DNA of 14,578 nucleotides from JANQGH01 sp039819285 (GTDB lineage: Bacteria; Pseudomonadota; Alphaproteobacteria; DSM-16000; Inquilinaceae): assembly GCA_039819285.1 (NCBI GenBank), contig JBCBSH010000113.1:1-14578 (forward strand), in the 5' to 3' direction. Below are positions 1 through 7,107 of the stretch, one piece after another. The position numbers and the translations under genes are program-made. Numbering within the stretch: the stretch's first letter is position 1; each line of letters opens with the position of its first letter. The notes under the pieces were generated by a model, which worked only from the letters and a program-made list of their open reading frames with translations, made no database searches and was not told the DNA's origin.

Positions 1-1050
1 GTCGGCGGCTATCGGCCGGCGACCGTCATCGATTTCGAGGTACCGGAACGGTTCGGCCTGCGCCAGACGATCGGCGACACGCTGGGTGCCGGCGGCATCA
101 TGCGCGCGCTGCGCACCGTGCCGGTACTGGTCGAGACCGCCGACGACATGCGCCGCGTCTGCCCCAACGCCCTGATGCTGCAATACGCCAACCCGATGGC
201 GATGAACTGCTGGGCACTGGGCCTTCTGGCCCCCGACATCCGCGTGGTTGGCCTGTGCCATTCGGTGCAAAAGACCTCTGCGATGCTGGCCGATCATCTG
301 GGCGAGGATTTGCGGGACATCTCGTTCGAATGCGCGGGCATCAACCATATGGCCTTCTTCACGCGCCTGGAAAAACACGGGGCCGACGGGGTGGAGGATC
401 TCTATCCGCGCCTGCGCGCCGTCTCACCGCCGGAAGACGAGCTGGTACGGTACGAGATCCTGCGCCGTTTTGGCTATTTCGTCACCGAGTCGTCCGAGCA
501 TTTCGCCGAATACGTCCCCTGGTTCATCAAGGGTGCGCGGCCAGACCTGATCGACGACTTCAACGTCCCACTGAACGAGTACCCCCGCCGCTGCGAACGT
601 CAGATCGCGGCCTGGGCGGATCTGGAACGCGACCTGCTGACTAGCGACGGCTCGGACCTGGTCCGTTCGGAGGAATATGCCGTCGACATCGTGCGGGCGC
701 ACGTGACCGGCGAACCGGCCATCATTCACGGCAATGTCCCCAACCGCGACTTGATCGACAACCTGCCTGACGGCTGCTGCGTCGAGGTGCCCTGCGCCGT
801 CGACCGAAACGGTCTCAGCCCCCTGAAGGTGGGCGTCCTGCCCGTGCAGCTCGCGTCCCTGATGCTGACCAACATCGCGCCGCAAGCGACAGCGGTGGAG
901 GCAATCGTCACCGGCGACCACGACCAGATCGCCCGCGCTATGGCGCTGGACCCCCATACGGGCGCGGAACTGTCGCTGGATCAGATCTGGACGTTGGCCG
1001 ATGCTCTGATCGAGGCGCACGGGACGGCGGGTGGGCGGACATCGGGGTGA
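1..1050 (+). CDS. GH4 family alpha-galactosidase (MelA-like), 5'-partial
   Basis: This is the last 349 residues of a glycoside hydrolase family 4 enzyme; frame 1 is open from the first base, so the N-terminus with the NAD-binding motif lies outside the window. GH4 enzymes cleave alpha-galactosides by an NAD- and Mn-dependent redox-elimination mechanism in the cytoplasm. Visible family marks, numbered in this fragment: GDTLGAGG (26-33), the YANPMAM loop (62-68), the CHSVQ motif (86-90) whose Cys binds the metal, and the INHMAFF segment (114-120) with the second metal-binding His. CHSVQ plus NPMAM favours the alpha-galactosidase/galacturonidase branch over 6-phospho-glucosidases. Full-length relatives are about 450 residues, so roughly 100 are missing. 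The extreme C-terminus after LIEAHG is a short Gly/Arg-rich tail that does not look like the family and may be altered. Confidence 0.88.
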   Translation, partial: VGGYRPATVIDFEVPERFGLRQTIGDTLGAGGIMRALRTVPVLVETADDMRRVCPNALMLQYANPMAMNCWALGLLAPDIRVVGLCHSVQKTSAMLADHLGEDLRDISFECAGINHMAFFTRLEKHGADGVEDLYPRLRAVSPPEDELVRYEILRRFGYFVTESSEHFAEYVPWFIKGARPDLIDDFNVPLNEYPRRCERQIAAWADLERDLLTSDGSDLVRSEEYAVDIVRAHVTGEPAIIHGNVPNRDLIDNLPDGCCVEVPCAVDRNGLSPLKVGVLPVQLASLMLTNIAPQATAVEAIVTGDHDQIARAMALDPHTGAELSLDQIWTLADALIEAHGTAGGRTSG

Positions 1051-1277
1051 ACCTCCACAAACTCGCCGTCAAACACGACACGTAAACGAAAGATCGGGGT
1101 CGGCATCAAGGAAGGCGACGACGGCACACCGGTTGCTCTGCACCCGACGGAGGCACCATCGGATGGTTCTGTAAGGCAATACGAGGATGCGTCCAGTGCC
1201 CGCCAATGCCACGTCGTGCCGCACCGGTCTTGTGTCGACAGCTATGCGGTTGAAGCCCGAGGCGAAGGCCCCGACAC
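1051..1277. other. Non-coding or decayed stretch, nothing recognised
   Basis: About 230 bases between the GH4 stop codon and the kinase remnant. Several short open frames cross it on both strands, but none has a convincing ribosome-binding site or recognisable protein motif, and none is the continuation of a neighbouring gene in a clear frame. With the truncated kinase next to it, it is best read as debris from a past deletion or rearrangement. No clear terminator hairpin was seen after the GH4 gene. Confidence 0.4.
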
Positions 1278-1625
1278 TCACGATCGTCCTGCCGGCCCAT
1301 GGGTCGACATCGCCAGATAGGTTTGTCGAAACCGCTCGTAGCCGTCACGGTAGAGAACCGCGTGGGATGGGTTGGGAAGGACGCGTTCTCCCTTTGCGAT
1401 GAATGCGTTGGCTCCTGCCCAATCACCGGTCAGATCCGCGCCCATGGCCGCCATCCAGGCAGCCCCCAGCGACGAGCCCGGACGGCCGGTCAGCAGTTGA
1501 ACCGGCTCTTGAATGATGTCGGCGACGATTTGCATCCACAGCCGGGACCGAGAGACGCCGTCAGAGGCCAGAAACTGGCTCGTGGGGTATCCCAGTTCGG
1601 CAAACACCAAACACCTTGTCAACAA
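1278..1625 (-). pseudogene. FGGY-family carbohydrate kinase, C-terminal remnant
   Basis: The minus-strand frame carries only the C-terminal part (about 115 residues) of an FGGY sugar kinase (xylulokinase/glycerol-kinase type, ATP-dependent phosphorylation of a sugar or polyol). Recognisable are the ASDGVSRSRLWMQIVAD segment, normally the second ATP-binding block, and PGSSLGAAWMAAMGA, the conserved C-terminal helix, followed by a normal-looking end. FGGY kinases are about 480-520 residues, so the whole N-terminal sugar-binding domain is missing. The only possible start is a TTG at 1623-1625 and an in-frame TAG lies four codons upstream (1635-1637), so no upstream part can be joined. It lies just downstream of the ABC ATPase on the same strand, as if a deletion removed the 5' two thirds. 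It is not expected to be active. Confidence 0.75.
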
Positions 1626-1647
1626 GATTTGAGGCTAGACCACCAAA

Positions 1648-1666
1648 AGCCCACGACCACTGGGCT
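1648..1666 (-). terminator. Probable intrinsic terminator of the ABC ATPase gene
   Basis: Read on the minus strand, a perfect 6-bp stem (AGCCCA / TGGGCT) with a 7-base loop begins within the ATPase stop codon and is followed directly by TTTTGG. The stem is short and the T-run is only four bases, so termination may be weak. Position and orientation fit the end of the ATPase transcript. Confidence 0.4.
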
Positions 1667-2711
1667 ATGCGATCCTCGTGCCGGTCGCATCAAAGAGGTG
1701 GGCGTTATGTGGGTCAGGTCGTACCGGGATCACGTCGCCGAGACCTGCGTTGACGCGTTCATTGGTTAGCACCGTGATCTTGGTCTCTCCAAGCATTCCA
1801 AGCAAATGGGTTTCAAACCCCATTGTTTCGACGACCGCCACGGTCATCTCCAAACCGTCAGGGTCGAGCAGGAGATGCTCGGGGCGTATTCCGTAGGTGG
1901 TGGCCGACAGGTGGCGCCGCTCTTCGGGTACCGGGAGCAGATCGTCGAAGTGCGACAGGAAGCCATCTTCCGTCATCTTGCCAGCGATGAGGTTCATCGA
2001 CGGGCTGCCGATAAAGCTGGCGATGAACGTGTTCCCGGGCCGGTCATACAGATCGAGTGGTGATCCAACCTGTTCGATCACGCCGTTCTGCATCACCACG
2101 ATCTTGTCGGCCATCGTCATCGCCTCGATCTGGTCGTGCGTGACATAGATGGTCGTCGTGTTGAGCCGCTGCTGTAACTCCCTAATCTCCGCGCGCATCT
2201 GAACGCGCAGCTTGGCGTCCAGGTTGGACAGCGGTTCGTCGAACAGAAACACGGCCGGCTTGCGGACGATAGCGCGACCCATGGCCACACGCTGGCGCTG
2301 CCCTCCCGAAAGCTGTCTTGGGTATCGATCAAGCAGGTCCGACAAGCCGAGGATCTCTGCGGTGTCGCCCACTTTCTGCCGTGCGATGCTCTTGGCTTCG
2401 CCCTTGAGGCGGAGCGAGAATCCCATGTTCTCCGCAACGGTCATGTGCGGATAAAGCGCGTAGTTTTGGAACACCATGGCGGTGTCCCTGTCCTTCGGTG
2501 GCAGCGTGGTGACAACCTTGCCGCCAATGCTGATGTCGCCATACGAGATATCCTCCAGCCCCGCGACCATCCGTAGCAACGTCGATTTGCCGCAACCTGA
2601 TGGCCCCACGAGAATGACGAAGTCGCCATCGTCGATGTCCAGAGACACCGCATCGATGGCCTGCACGTCGCCGTAGAATTTATCGACATCCCTGATCTCA
2701 ACCTGGGCCAT
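1665..2711 (-). CDS. CUT1-type ABC importer ATP-binding protein (MalK/UgpC-like)
   Basis: This is the cytoplasmic ATPase (348 residues) that powers a carbohydrate importer. Visible motifs: Walker A GPSGCGKST (36-44), Q-loop Gln82, signature LSGGQ (134-138), Walker B VFLFDEP (154-160), and H-loop His192. The FIGSPSMN segment (233-240) opens the C-terminal regulatory (TOBE/OB) domain typical of MalK/UgpC. The frame is open for another 41 codons upstream, but the ATG at 2711 was chosen because MAQVEIRDVDKFYG is the normal N-terminus of this family and GGGAGAG lies upstream. The window holds only one binding protein and one permease pair, encoded divergently at 5759-8933, and they lack an ATPase of their own, so this gene very likely serves them. 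It is divergent from the IclR-fusion gene across the shared gap 2712-2948. Confidence 0.95.
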   Translation of the reverse strand: MAQVEIRDVDKFYGDVQAIDAVSLDIDDGDFVILVGPSGCGKSTLLRMVAGLEDISYGDISIGGKVVTTLPPKDRDTAMVFQNYALYPHMTVAENMGFSLRLKGEAKSIARQKVGDTAEILGLSDLLDRYPRQLSGGQRQRVAMGRAIVRKPAVFLFDEPLSNLDAKLRVQMRAEIRELQQRLNTTTIYVTHDQIEAMTMADKIVVMQNGVIEQVGSPLDLYDRPGNTFIASFIGSPSMNLIAGKMTEDGFLSHFDDLLPVPEERRHLSATTYGIRPEHLLLDPDGLEMTVAVVETMGFETHLLGMLGETKITVLTNERVNAGLGDVIPVRPDPHNAHLFDATGTRIA

Positions 2712-2794
2712 ACGCTGGAGCTCTCCCAATTGCGCGCCGGCCACCTGGCTGATTGTCTGCAGGCTCTCGCGTCGCAAATAATAAAACAAGCGAC

Positions 2795-2806
2795 CATATT
2801 TTGATA
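2795..2806 (+). repeat. Repeated AT-rich motif, copy 1 (possible operator)
   Basis: CATATTTTGATA at this position is nearly repeated at 2938-2947 (CATATTGATA, two T shorter). The copy is flanked by ACC to the left and AGGT to the right, giving an imperfect dyad (ACC...GGT). It could be a binding site for the adjacent IclR-type protein; this is inferred only from position and similarity. Confidence 0.25.
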
Positions 2807-2937
2807 TTAGGTACCGAGACTCACGGTCTGTCAACAGGTGTCCGACGCAGGATTACCGCTCGATGCACCGCTCTTGGCGTTTTCAGTTGCGAATGAAGGG
2901 CGTTTATGGAATGCTCAAGAAATGGAATAGATAACCA

Positions 2938-2947
2938 CATATTGATA
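2938..2947 (+). repeat. Repeated AT-rich motif, copy 2 (possible operator)
   Basis: CATATTGATA ends one base before the ATG of the IclR-fusion gene and resembles the copy at 2795-2806. A regulator bound here would cover the start codon and 5' end of the gene, consistent with autoregulation. The region directly before this ATG has no good Shine-Dalgarno sequence. Confidence 0.22.
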
Positions 2948-2948
2948 A

Positions 2949-4685
2949 ATGAGCCAAACCGACGAGATTGCAGCGAATTCTGAGGGGGAGCGCAGCGTTG
3001 TGTCCTTCTCCTCGGAGGGCGCGGTGCCGGGAACCCAGGCGTTGCGGAAGGGTATCGCGACATTGGACGTGATCGCCTCGGCGCCGGCGAAATTTGGCGA
3101 TCTGTCTGCGGCGACGGGAATCACCAAGGGCACGCTGCACCGGATCCTCGCCACACTCATTGAGGCCGGTTTGGTGCGTTACGATCGGTCAACCCATACC
3201 TATCACCTCGGTGTGCGGCTCTTCGAAATGGCGCACCATGTCTGGGATGATTTCGACTTGCGCGGCGCGGCCGAACCGGAGCTTGACTGGCTGTCGGCCC
3301 TGCATGGCGAGTCTGTCCGCCTCTCGGTCTTGGACAAGCAAGAGGCGCTTTGCATCGACGAGCGCTCCTCCTCACACGAGCTGCGTCTGGGCAACGGCGT
3401 TGGTTCGCGCGCGCCGCTTCACGCAAGCGCACAGGGAAAGGCACTGCTGTCGCATATTGAGCCGGTTGACCGGATGGAAATCCTCGGCCGGCTGGACCTG
3501 AACAAGCTGACGCCGAGCACGATCACGAGCCGCAAGGAGCTGCTGCGCGACTGCGAGCTGACCACCGCGCGCGGTTACGCGATCGCGGTCGACGAAAGCA
3601 TTTCGGGGATTTCGTCGGTGGCGGCGGCGATCCTCGATCACCGAGCCCGGGCGATTGGCAGTATCGCGATTCTGGTCCCCAGTTACCGGGTGTCCGTGCC
3701 CGAGCTTCATGCTCTGGGCCGCGACGTCATTGAGGCCGCGCGCCGGATTTCGGGCAATGCAGGCGCGGTCGCCATGTCCTTGGAGGTGCGCGAAAAGCCG
3801 CTCGGTGCTGATCATCCGGACGTCGAGACCGCTATTGTATCGAACGCGTTCCTTGGCGAAGGGCCGTTTTGGTCGGTGGCGGAAAAACGGCTGTACTGGG
3901 TCGACATCCTCGCCCCCGCCGTGATGCGCGCCGACCATGGAAAGCAGATCGCCGAAAGCGTTGCCGTGCCCGAGATGGTAAGCGCTGTCGTTGCGCGTCG
4001 GCGCGGCGGCATGATCGCGGCCACGCAGCATGGCATCAAGGCGCTGGACCTTGAAACCGGCGCTATGAGCGCCATCGCCAACCCCGAAGCCGCGCGGCCC
4101 GGCAACCGCTTCAATGACGCCAAATGCGACCGGGTCGGGCGGCTCTGGGCCGGGACGCTTGCCAGCGACACCAGTCCCGGTGAGGGTAAGCTCTACCGCC
4201 TTGACCCCGATCACACCATCAGTTGCATGGATGCCGGCTTCCATGTGTCAAACGGCCTGGGGTTCAGTCCCGACGACCGCCGGATGTATTTCACCGACAC
4301 CGGCAAGCACCTGATTTACCAGTACGATTTCGATCTGGCCTCGGGATGGATCGAAAACCGGCGCGTGTTCCATCACCTGCCTGAGGATAGCGGCGCGCCG
4401 AACGGGATGACGGTGGACGCCCAAGGCTTTGTCTGGAGCGCGCTTTGGGATGGTTGGTGCGTAACCCGCTATGATCCCGACGGCAAGGTGGAGCGCGTCA
4501 TCAATCTGCCAGTGCCGCGCCCGACGAGTTGCATCTTCGGCGGGCCGAACCTCGACATCCTTTACGTGACCAGTGCCCGCATCCGCCTTTCTTCGCAGCA
4601 ACTGCGGGAGGCACCGCTATCGGGGAGCGTCTTCGCCATCAACGCAGGCGTGTCCGGTCTTCCCGAAACGCCGTTCGCGGGGTGA
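2949..4685 (+). CDS. IclR-family regulator fused to SMP-30/gluconolactonase domain
   Basis: A 578-residue two-module protein. Residues about 30-90 form the IclR winged helix (FGDLSAATGITKGTLHRILATL), and about 95-275 the IclR effector domain (RAPLHASAQGKALL at 154-167). From about 295 to 570 follows a complete SMP-30/gluconolactonase/LRE beta-propeller, usually a metal-dependent lactonase. The propeller begins at LGEGPFW. The expected active-site residues are present: Glu304, Asn435 and Asp490 as metal ligands, and Arg387 and Asn389 at the substrate site. The enzyme half is therefore probably functional, or binds a lactone as a ligand. The frame is continuous through the junction, with no stop or start separating the modules. 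It heads the catabolic cluster and lies three bases before the deacylase gene. The start is weakly supported because no strong ribosome-binding site precedes it; a downstream GTG is possible. Confidence 0.92.
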   Translation: MSQTDEIAANSEGERSVVSFSSEGAVPGTQALRKGIATLDVIASAPAKFGDLSAATGITKGTLHRILATLIEAGLVRYDRSTHTYHLGVRLFEMAHHVWDDFDLRGAAEPELDWLSALHGESVRLSVLDKQEALCIDERSSSHELRLGNGVGSRAPLHASAQGKALLSHIEPVDRMEILGRLDLNKLTPSTITSRKELLRDCELTTARGYAIAVDESISGISSVAAAILDHRARAIGSIAILVPSYRVSVPELHALGRDVIEAARRISGNAGAVAMSLEVREKPLGADHPDVETAIVSNAFLGEGPFWSVAEKRLYWVDILAPAVMRADHGKQIAESVAVPEMVSAVVARRRGGMIAATQHGIKALDLETGAMSAIANPEAARPGNRFNDAKCDRVGRLWAGTLASDTSPGEGKLYRLDPDHTISCMDAGFHVSNGLGFSPDDRRMYFTDTGKHLIYQYDFDLASGWIENRRVFHHLPEDSGAPNGMTVDAQGFVWSALWDGWCVTRYDPDGKVERVINLPVPRPTSCIFGGPNLDILYVTSARIRLSSQQLREAPLSGSVFAINAGVSGLPETPFAG

Positions 4686-4688
4686 AGG

Positions 4689-5762
4689 ATGAGCGCCAGG
4701 AGCATGGTCAGCGGCGAACCGACGCGCGCCGAGGCCGAACTCGCCTGGGGCCGTCTGCATCAGGAGCGGACTAATCCCGCCATCCCTTGGCGCGACCTGT
4801 CTGCCTACCGCAAAGGCAACAACGGCGTTTCCTATTGCTTTACCTTTGACAGTGGCAGGTCCGGCCCGCACCTGGTGATCACCGGGCTGACCCATGGCAA
4901 CGAGCCAAGCGGTCGCGAGGCCATCTTGATGCTGCTGGACAAGGACGTGCGTCCGCTGATCGGCAAACTTTCGCTTTGCCTGATGAATATCGATGCAGCC
5001 CACGGGTCAAACGGGGTCGATCCTTATGGCATCCGCTTCCTTGACGACGACCTGAACCGCGTTTGGGACGATGCGATCCTCGACGGAGATGGCAACAGCC
5101 GGGAAGTGCGTCGGGCGCGTGAGTTGCGGCCGCTGATCGCCTCAGCGGACCGTCTGCTGGACATCCATTCAACGCCCTATGAGGCGGCGCCCTTCTATAT
5201 CCTGGATCCCGGCACCAGGGAGGCGAGGCTGGCCGAGGCCCTGGGCGGGCCGCGGACTTTTGTCACCTATGGCCGGGACAGCGGCAGCGCGCACCGCGCC
5301 ACTGTTGTCAATTACGTTGCCAAATGCCAGGGCAGCGCTGGGCTTGGGATCGGTGTCGAGAGCGGACTTTTCTTCGCCGCCGAGAGCGCGGCTTGCGCCA
5401 AGACAATGGCGGCGCGCTTCCTGCATTTGTTCGGCGTGATTTCTGCACAGACGCTCGCCGAACTGAGTTGCTGGTCCGACAGCCGGCCGAAGCAGCGCCT
5501 GACCCTGCTGTTTCCGGAGATTGTCCAAACCAACGACATCGCACTGCTGTTCCGACCCGAAACCTATGCGCCCTACGCCGTGGGCGCGATCGTCGGATAT
5601 GACGGCGACCGCGCCATCCGAGCGCCCTTCGACGGGGCAGTGCCGATGTGGCTGAAGCAGACATTCGAGGCCGGCGTTCAAGGCTTCATGTGGGCCCGCA
5701 AAGAGCCGGGCGAATGCGAAGCAGCACAACTAGAAACGACGATGGAGGAGAAGCAGACATGA
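4689..5762 (+). CDS. Succinylglutamate desuccinylase/aspartoacylase-family zinc deacylase
   Basis: A 357-residue AstE/ASPA-like protein of the M14-related zinc hydrolase fold, predicted to cleave an amide bond between an acyl group and an amino compound. Motifs: THGNEPSG (68-75) supplies zinc ligands His69 and Glu72, DDLNR (120-124) the substrate-binding Asn-Arg pair, DIHST (158-162) the third zinc ligand His160, and GVESG (222-226) the candidate catalytic Glu224. All key residues are present and the length is normal. There is no signal peptide, so it acts in the cytoplasm, presumably on what the adjacent importer brings in. It starts three bases after the regulator stop and overlaps the binding-protein gene by ATGA, indicating one transcript with translational coupling. 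The arginine-catabolic astABCD genes are absent, so a role as true AstE is unlikely; the acyl substrate is unknown. Confidence 0.88.
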   Translation: MSARSMVSGEPTRAEAELAWGRLHQERTNPAIPWRDLSAYRKGNNGVSYCFTFDSGRSGPHLVITGLTHGNEPSGREAILMLLDKDVRPLIGKLSLCLMNIDAAHGSNGVDPYGIRFLDDDLNRVWDDAILDGDGNSREVRRARELRPLIASADRLLDIHSTPYEAAPFYILDPGTREARLAEALGGPRTFVTYGRDSGSAHRATVVNYVAKCQGSAGLGIGVESGLFFAAESAACAKTMAARFLHLFGVISAQTLAELSCWSDSRPKQRLTLLFPEIVQTNDIALLFRPETYAPYAVGAIVGYDGDRAIRAPFDGAVPMWLKQTFEAGVQGFMWARKEPGECEAAQLETTMEEKQT

Positions 5763-6973
5763 CCATCCGCAAAGCATCGATATTGGCGAGCGCACTGGCG
5801 TTCCTGGCGGGCAGTGCCATGGCGCAGGAGTTGGACTTCCCGACCTGGCAGGCCGAGGACCCCTCCTTCGCTCCCTGGTGGAACATGGTGATCGAGGAGT
5901 TCGAGGAACGCCATCCCGGCGTTACCGTGAACATGCGCACGATCCCCTTCCGCCAGTATGTTGATCAGACGACGGTCGCATTCGCTGGCGGCAATCCGCC
6001 AGACATCGTGCATCTGCCGTCGCGTAATTTCGCCGGCTTCGCCCGGAATGGCTGGTTGATGCCGCTCGATGGTTATCTCCAAGGGACCGATATCGTCGAT
6101 AGCTGGACGCCGCTACAGGAGGGGATGAGCTGGGAAGGCTCCCACCAAGGTGTCCTGCTCCTCGGCTATGGCGCGGTGATGTACATCAACGACGAGATTT
6201 TCGATGCTGCGGGCATCGCCGTGCCGACTACCGTCGAGGACACCATCGCGGCCGCCGACGCGCTGACCGATCGCGAGGCCGGAATTTTTGGGTGGGGCGG
6301 AGCGACCACCGACCATCCGAATGCGGCCGGCGACATCCTGAACTGGATCATCGGGCAAGGCGCGAAGCCGACCGAGAACGGGGCCTATAACTTCACCGAT
6401 CCGGAGACCGTCGAAGCAGTCGAGAACTACCGGCGCGCCTTTGCCAATGCGGCGCCGGGCCTGAACTCAACCGAGTATCGCCAGCTCTTCGGCGACGGAC
6501 GGATCGCGGCCTATATTGGCGGTCCATTCGACTGGTCGCGCTACATCGACATTGATGGCCGGTCCATTGCTGCGGTTCCGTTCCCAGAGGTGCCGGGTTC
6601 GCTCAGCAACAGCCTGCACATCGCCGCCAACGCCGATCCTGAGACTGCGCAGTTGGTCTGGGACTTCATTGCGCTGACCACCGAGCCCAGGTTTCAAACC
6701 GCTTACGTGATGCAGACGCGTGCGCCGGCGCCGCGGATCGGTTCCCTCTCCGAACAACAACTTGCGGACAATCCGGATCTGGCGTTGATCGATGCAGCCG
6801 GGGCAACCGGAGCCAGTACGATTCCAGACGAGCTACCTCTGATTGAGAACTACTCGGAGTATCAAAACTATCTGGTTGAGACCGCGATCCGGCTCCAGAC
6901 CGAAGATACCCCGACAGCAGAGATTCTTGCCGATCTGCAGGAGGAGCTGGAACGCCGCATTCCGCTTGAGTGA
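5759..6973 (+). CDS. Extracellular solute-binding protein, family 1 (CUT1 importer)
   Basis: A 404-residue periplasmic binding protein that captures the substrate for the permeases encoded next. Residues 1-22 are a typical Sec signal peptide (two basic residues, hydrophobic core, Ala-X-Ala end) with cleavage before QELDF. The mature part shows the family 1 pattern: an F-E-E-R-H-P-G-V-T-V segment near residue 50, then GGNPPDIVHL, and a later GRIAAYIGGPF block. The start was set at 5759 rather than at an ATG 37 codons upstream, because GGAGGAG (5744-5750) lies eight bases before it, the signal peptide begins there, and it makes a 4-base ATGA overlap with the deacylase gene. A strong hairpin follows the stop codon. 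The ligand is not identifiable from sequence; the family binds sugars, oligosaccharides or glycerol-phosphate-like compounds. Confidence 0.93.
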   Translation: MTIRKASILASALAFLAGSAMAQELDFPTWQAEDPSFAPWWNMVIEEFEERHPGVTVNMRTIPFRQYVDQTTVAFAGGNPPDIVHLPSRNFAGFARNGWLMPLDGYLQGTDIVDSWTPLQEGMSWEGSHQGVLLLGYGAVMYINDEIFDAAGIAVPTTVEDTIAAADALTDREAGIFGWGGATTDHPNAAGDILNWIIGQGAKPTENGAYNFTDPETVEAVENYRRAFANAAPGLNSTEYRQLFGDGRIAAYIGGPFDWSRYIDIDGRSIAAVPFPEVPGSLSNSLHIAANADPETAQLVWDFIALTTEPRFQTAYVMQTRAPAPRIGSLSEQQLADNPDLALIDAAGATGASTIPDELPLIENYSEYQNYLVETAIRLQTEDTPTAEILADLQEELERRIPLE

Positions 6974-6981
6974 CACCGATG

Positions 6982-7006
6982 GCCCGGCCGGCAGCGCCGG
7001 CCGGGC
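6982..7006 (+). repeat. Perfect GC-rich hairpin after the binding-protein gene
   Basis: An 11-bp perfect inverted repeat (GCCCGGCCGGC / GCCGGCCGGGC) with a 3-base AGC loop sits nine bases after the binding-protein stop codon. No T-run follows, so it is unlikely to be a full terminator. Hairpins placed between binding-protein and permease genes are known to protect the upstream mRNA from 3' exonucleases and so raise the ratio of binding protein to permease; that is the likely role here. Confidence 0.7.
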
Positions 7007-7107
7007 AACATTTGGACGGCGTCGCGATCAAGACGGAGAGCCGGTATCGCACCGCATGCCGCCGGCATGACTGCGCCGCAGCAGTTCGAGATTGAAGCAG
7101 AGGCGCC

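Larger units (their letters stand above)
2712..2948. promoter_or_regulatory. Divergent promoter/operator region between ATPase and IclR-fusion genes
   Basis: This 237-bp gap separates two divergent genes and must hold promoters for both the ATPase (leftward) and the long catabolic cluster (rightward). It contains two clearly AT-rich patches, about 2771-2812 and 2920-2948, in otherwise GC-rich DNA. IclR regulators usually sit next to and control their own divergent targets, so the operator is expected here. I could not pick confident -35/-10 boxes. Confidence 0.5.

Noticed and set aside
424..1020. 198-codon antisense frame within the GH4 gene
   Set aside because: Low-complexity Arg/Asp/Val-rich product with no motif; GH4 motifs lie on the plus strand.
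2712..2834. 41-codon N-terminal extension of the ABC ATPase to an ATG at 2834
   Set aside because: The family starts at MAQVEIRDV; the extension has no domain and covers the AT-rich regulatory patch. A purine-rich site precedes the ATG at 2711.
3372..4244. Long 290-codon antisense frame within the IclR-SMP-30 gene
   Set aside because: Shadow of a GC-rich gene: composition is Arg/Gly/Val-rich, no family motif, while the opposite frame has two intact domains.
5648..5758. Upstream start for the binding protein inside the deacylase gene
   Set aside because: It would put 37 Arg-rich residues before a clear signal peptide; GGAGGAG supports 5759.
4689..5762. Calling the deacylase astE of arginine catabolism
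   Set aside because: None of the other ast genes is present and the neighbours are sugar-importer genes; only the family is supported.
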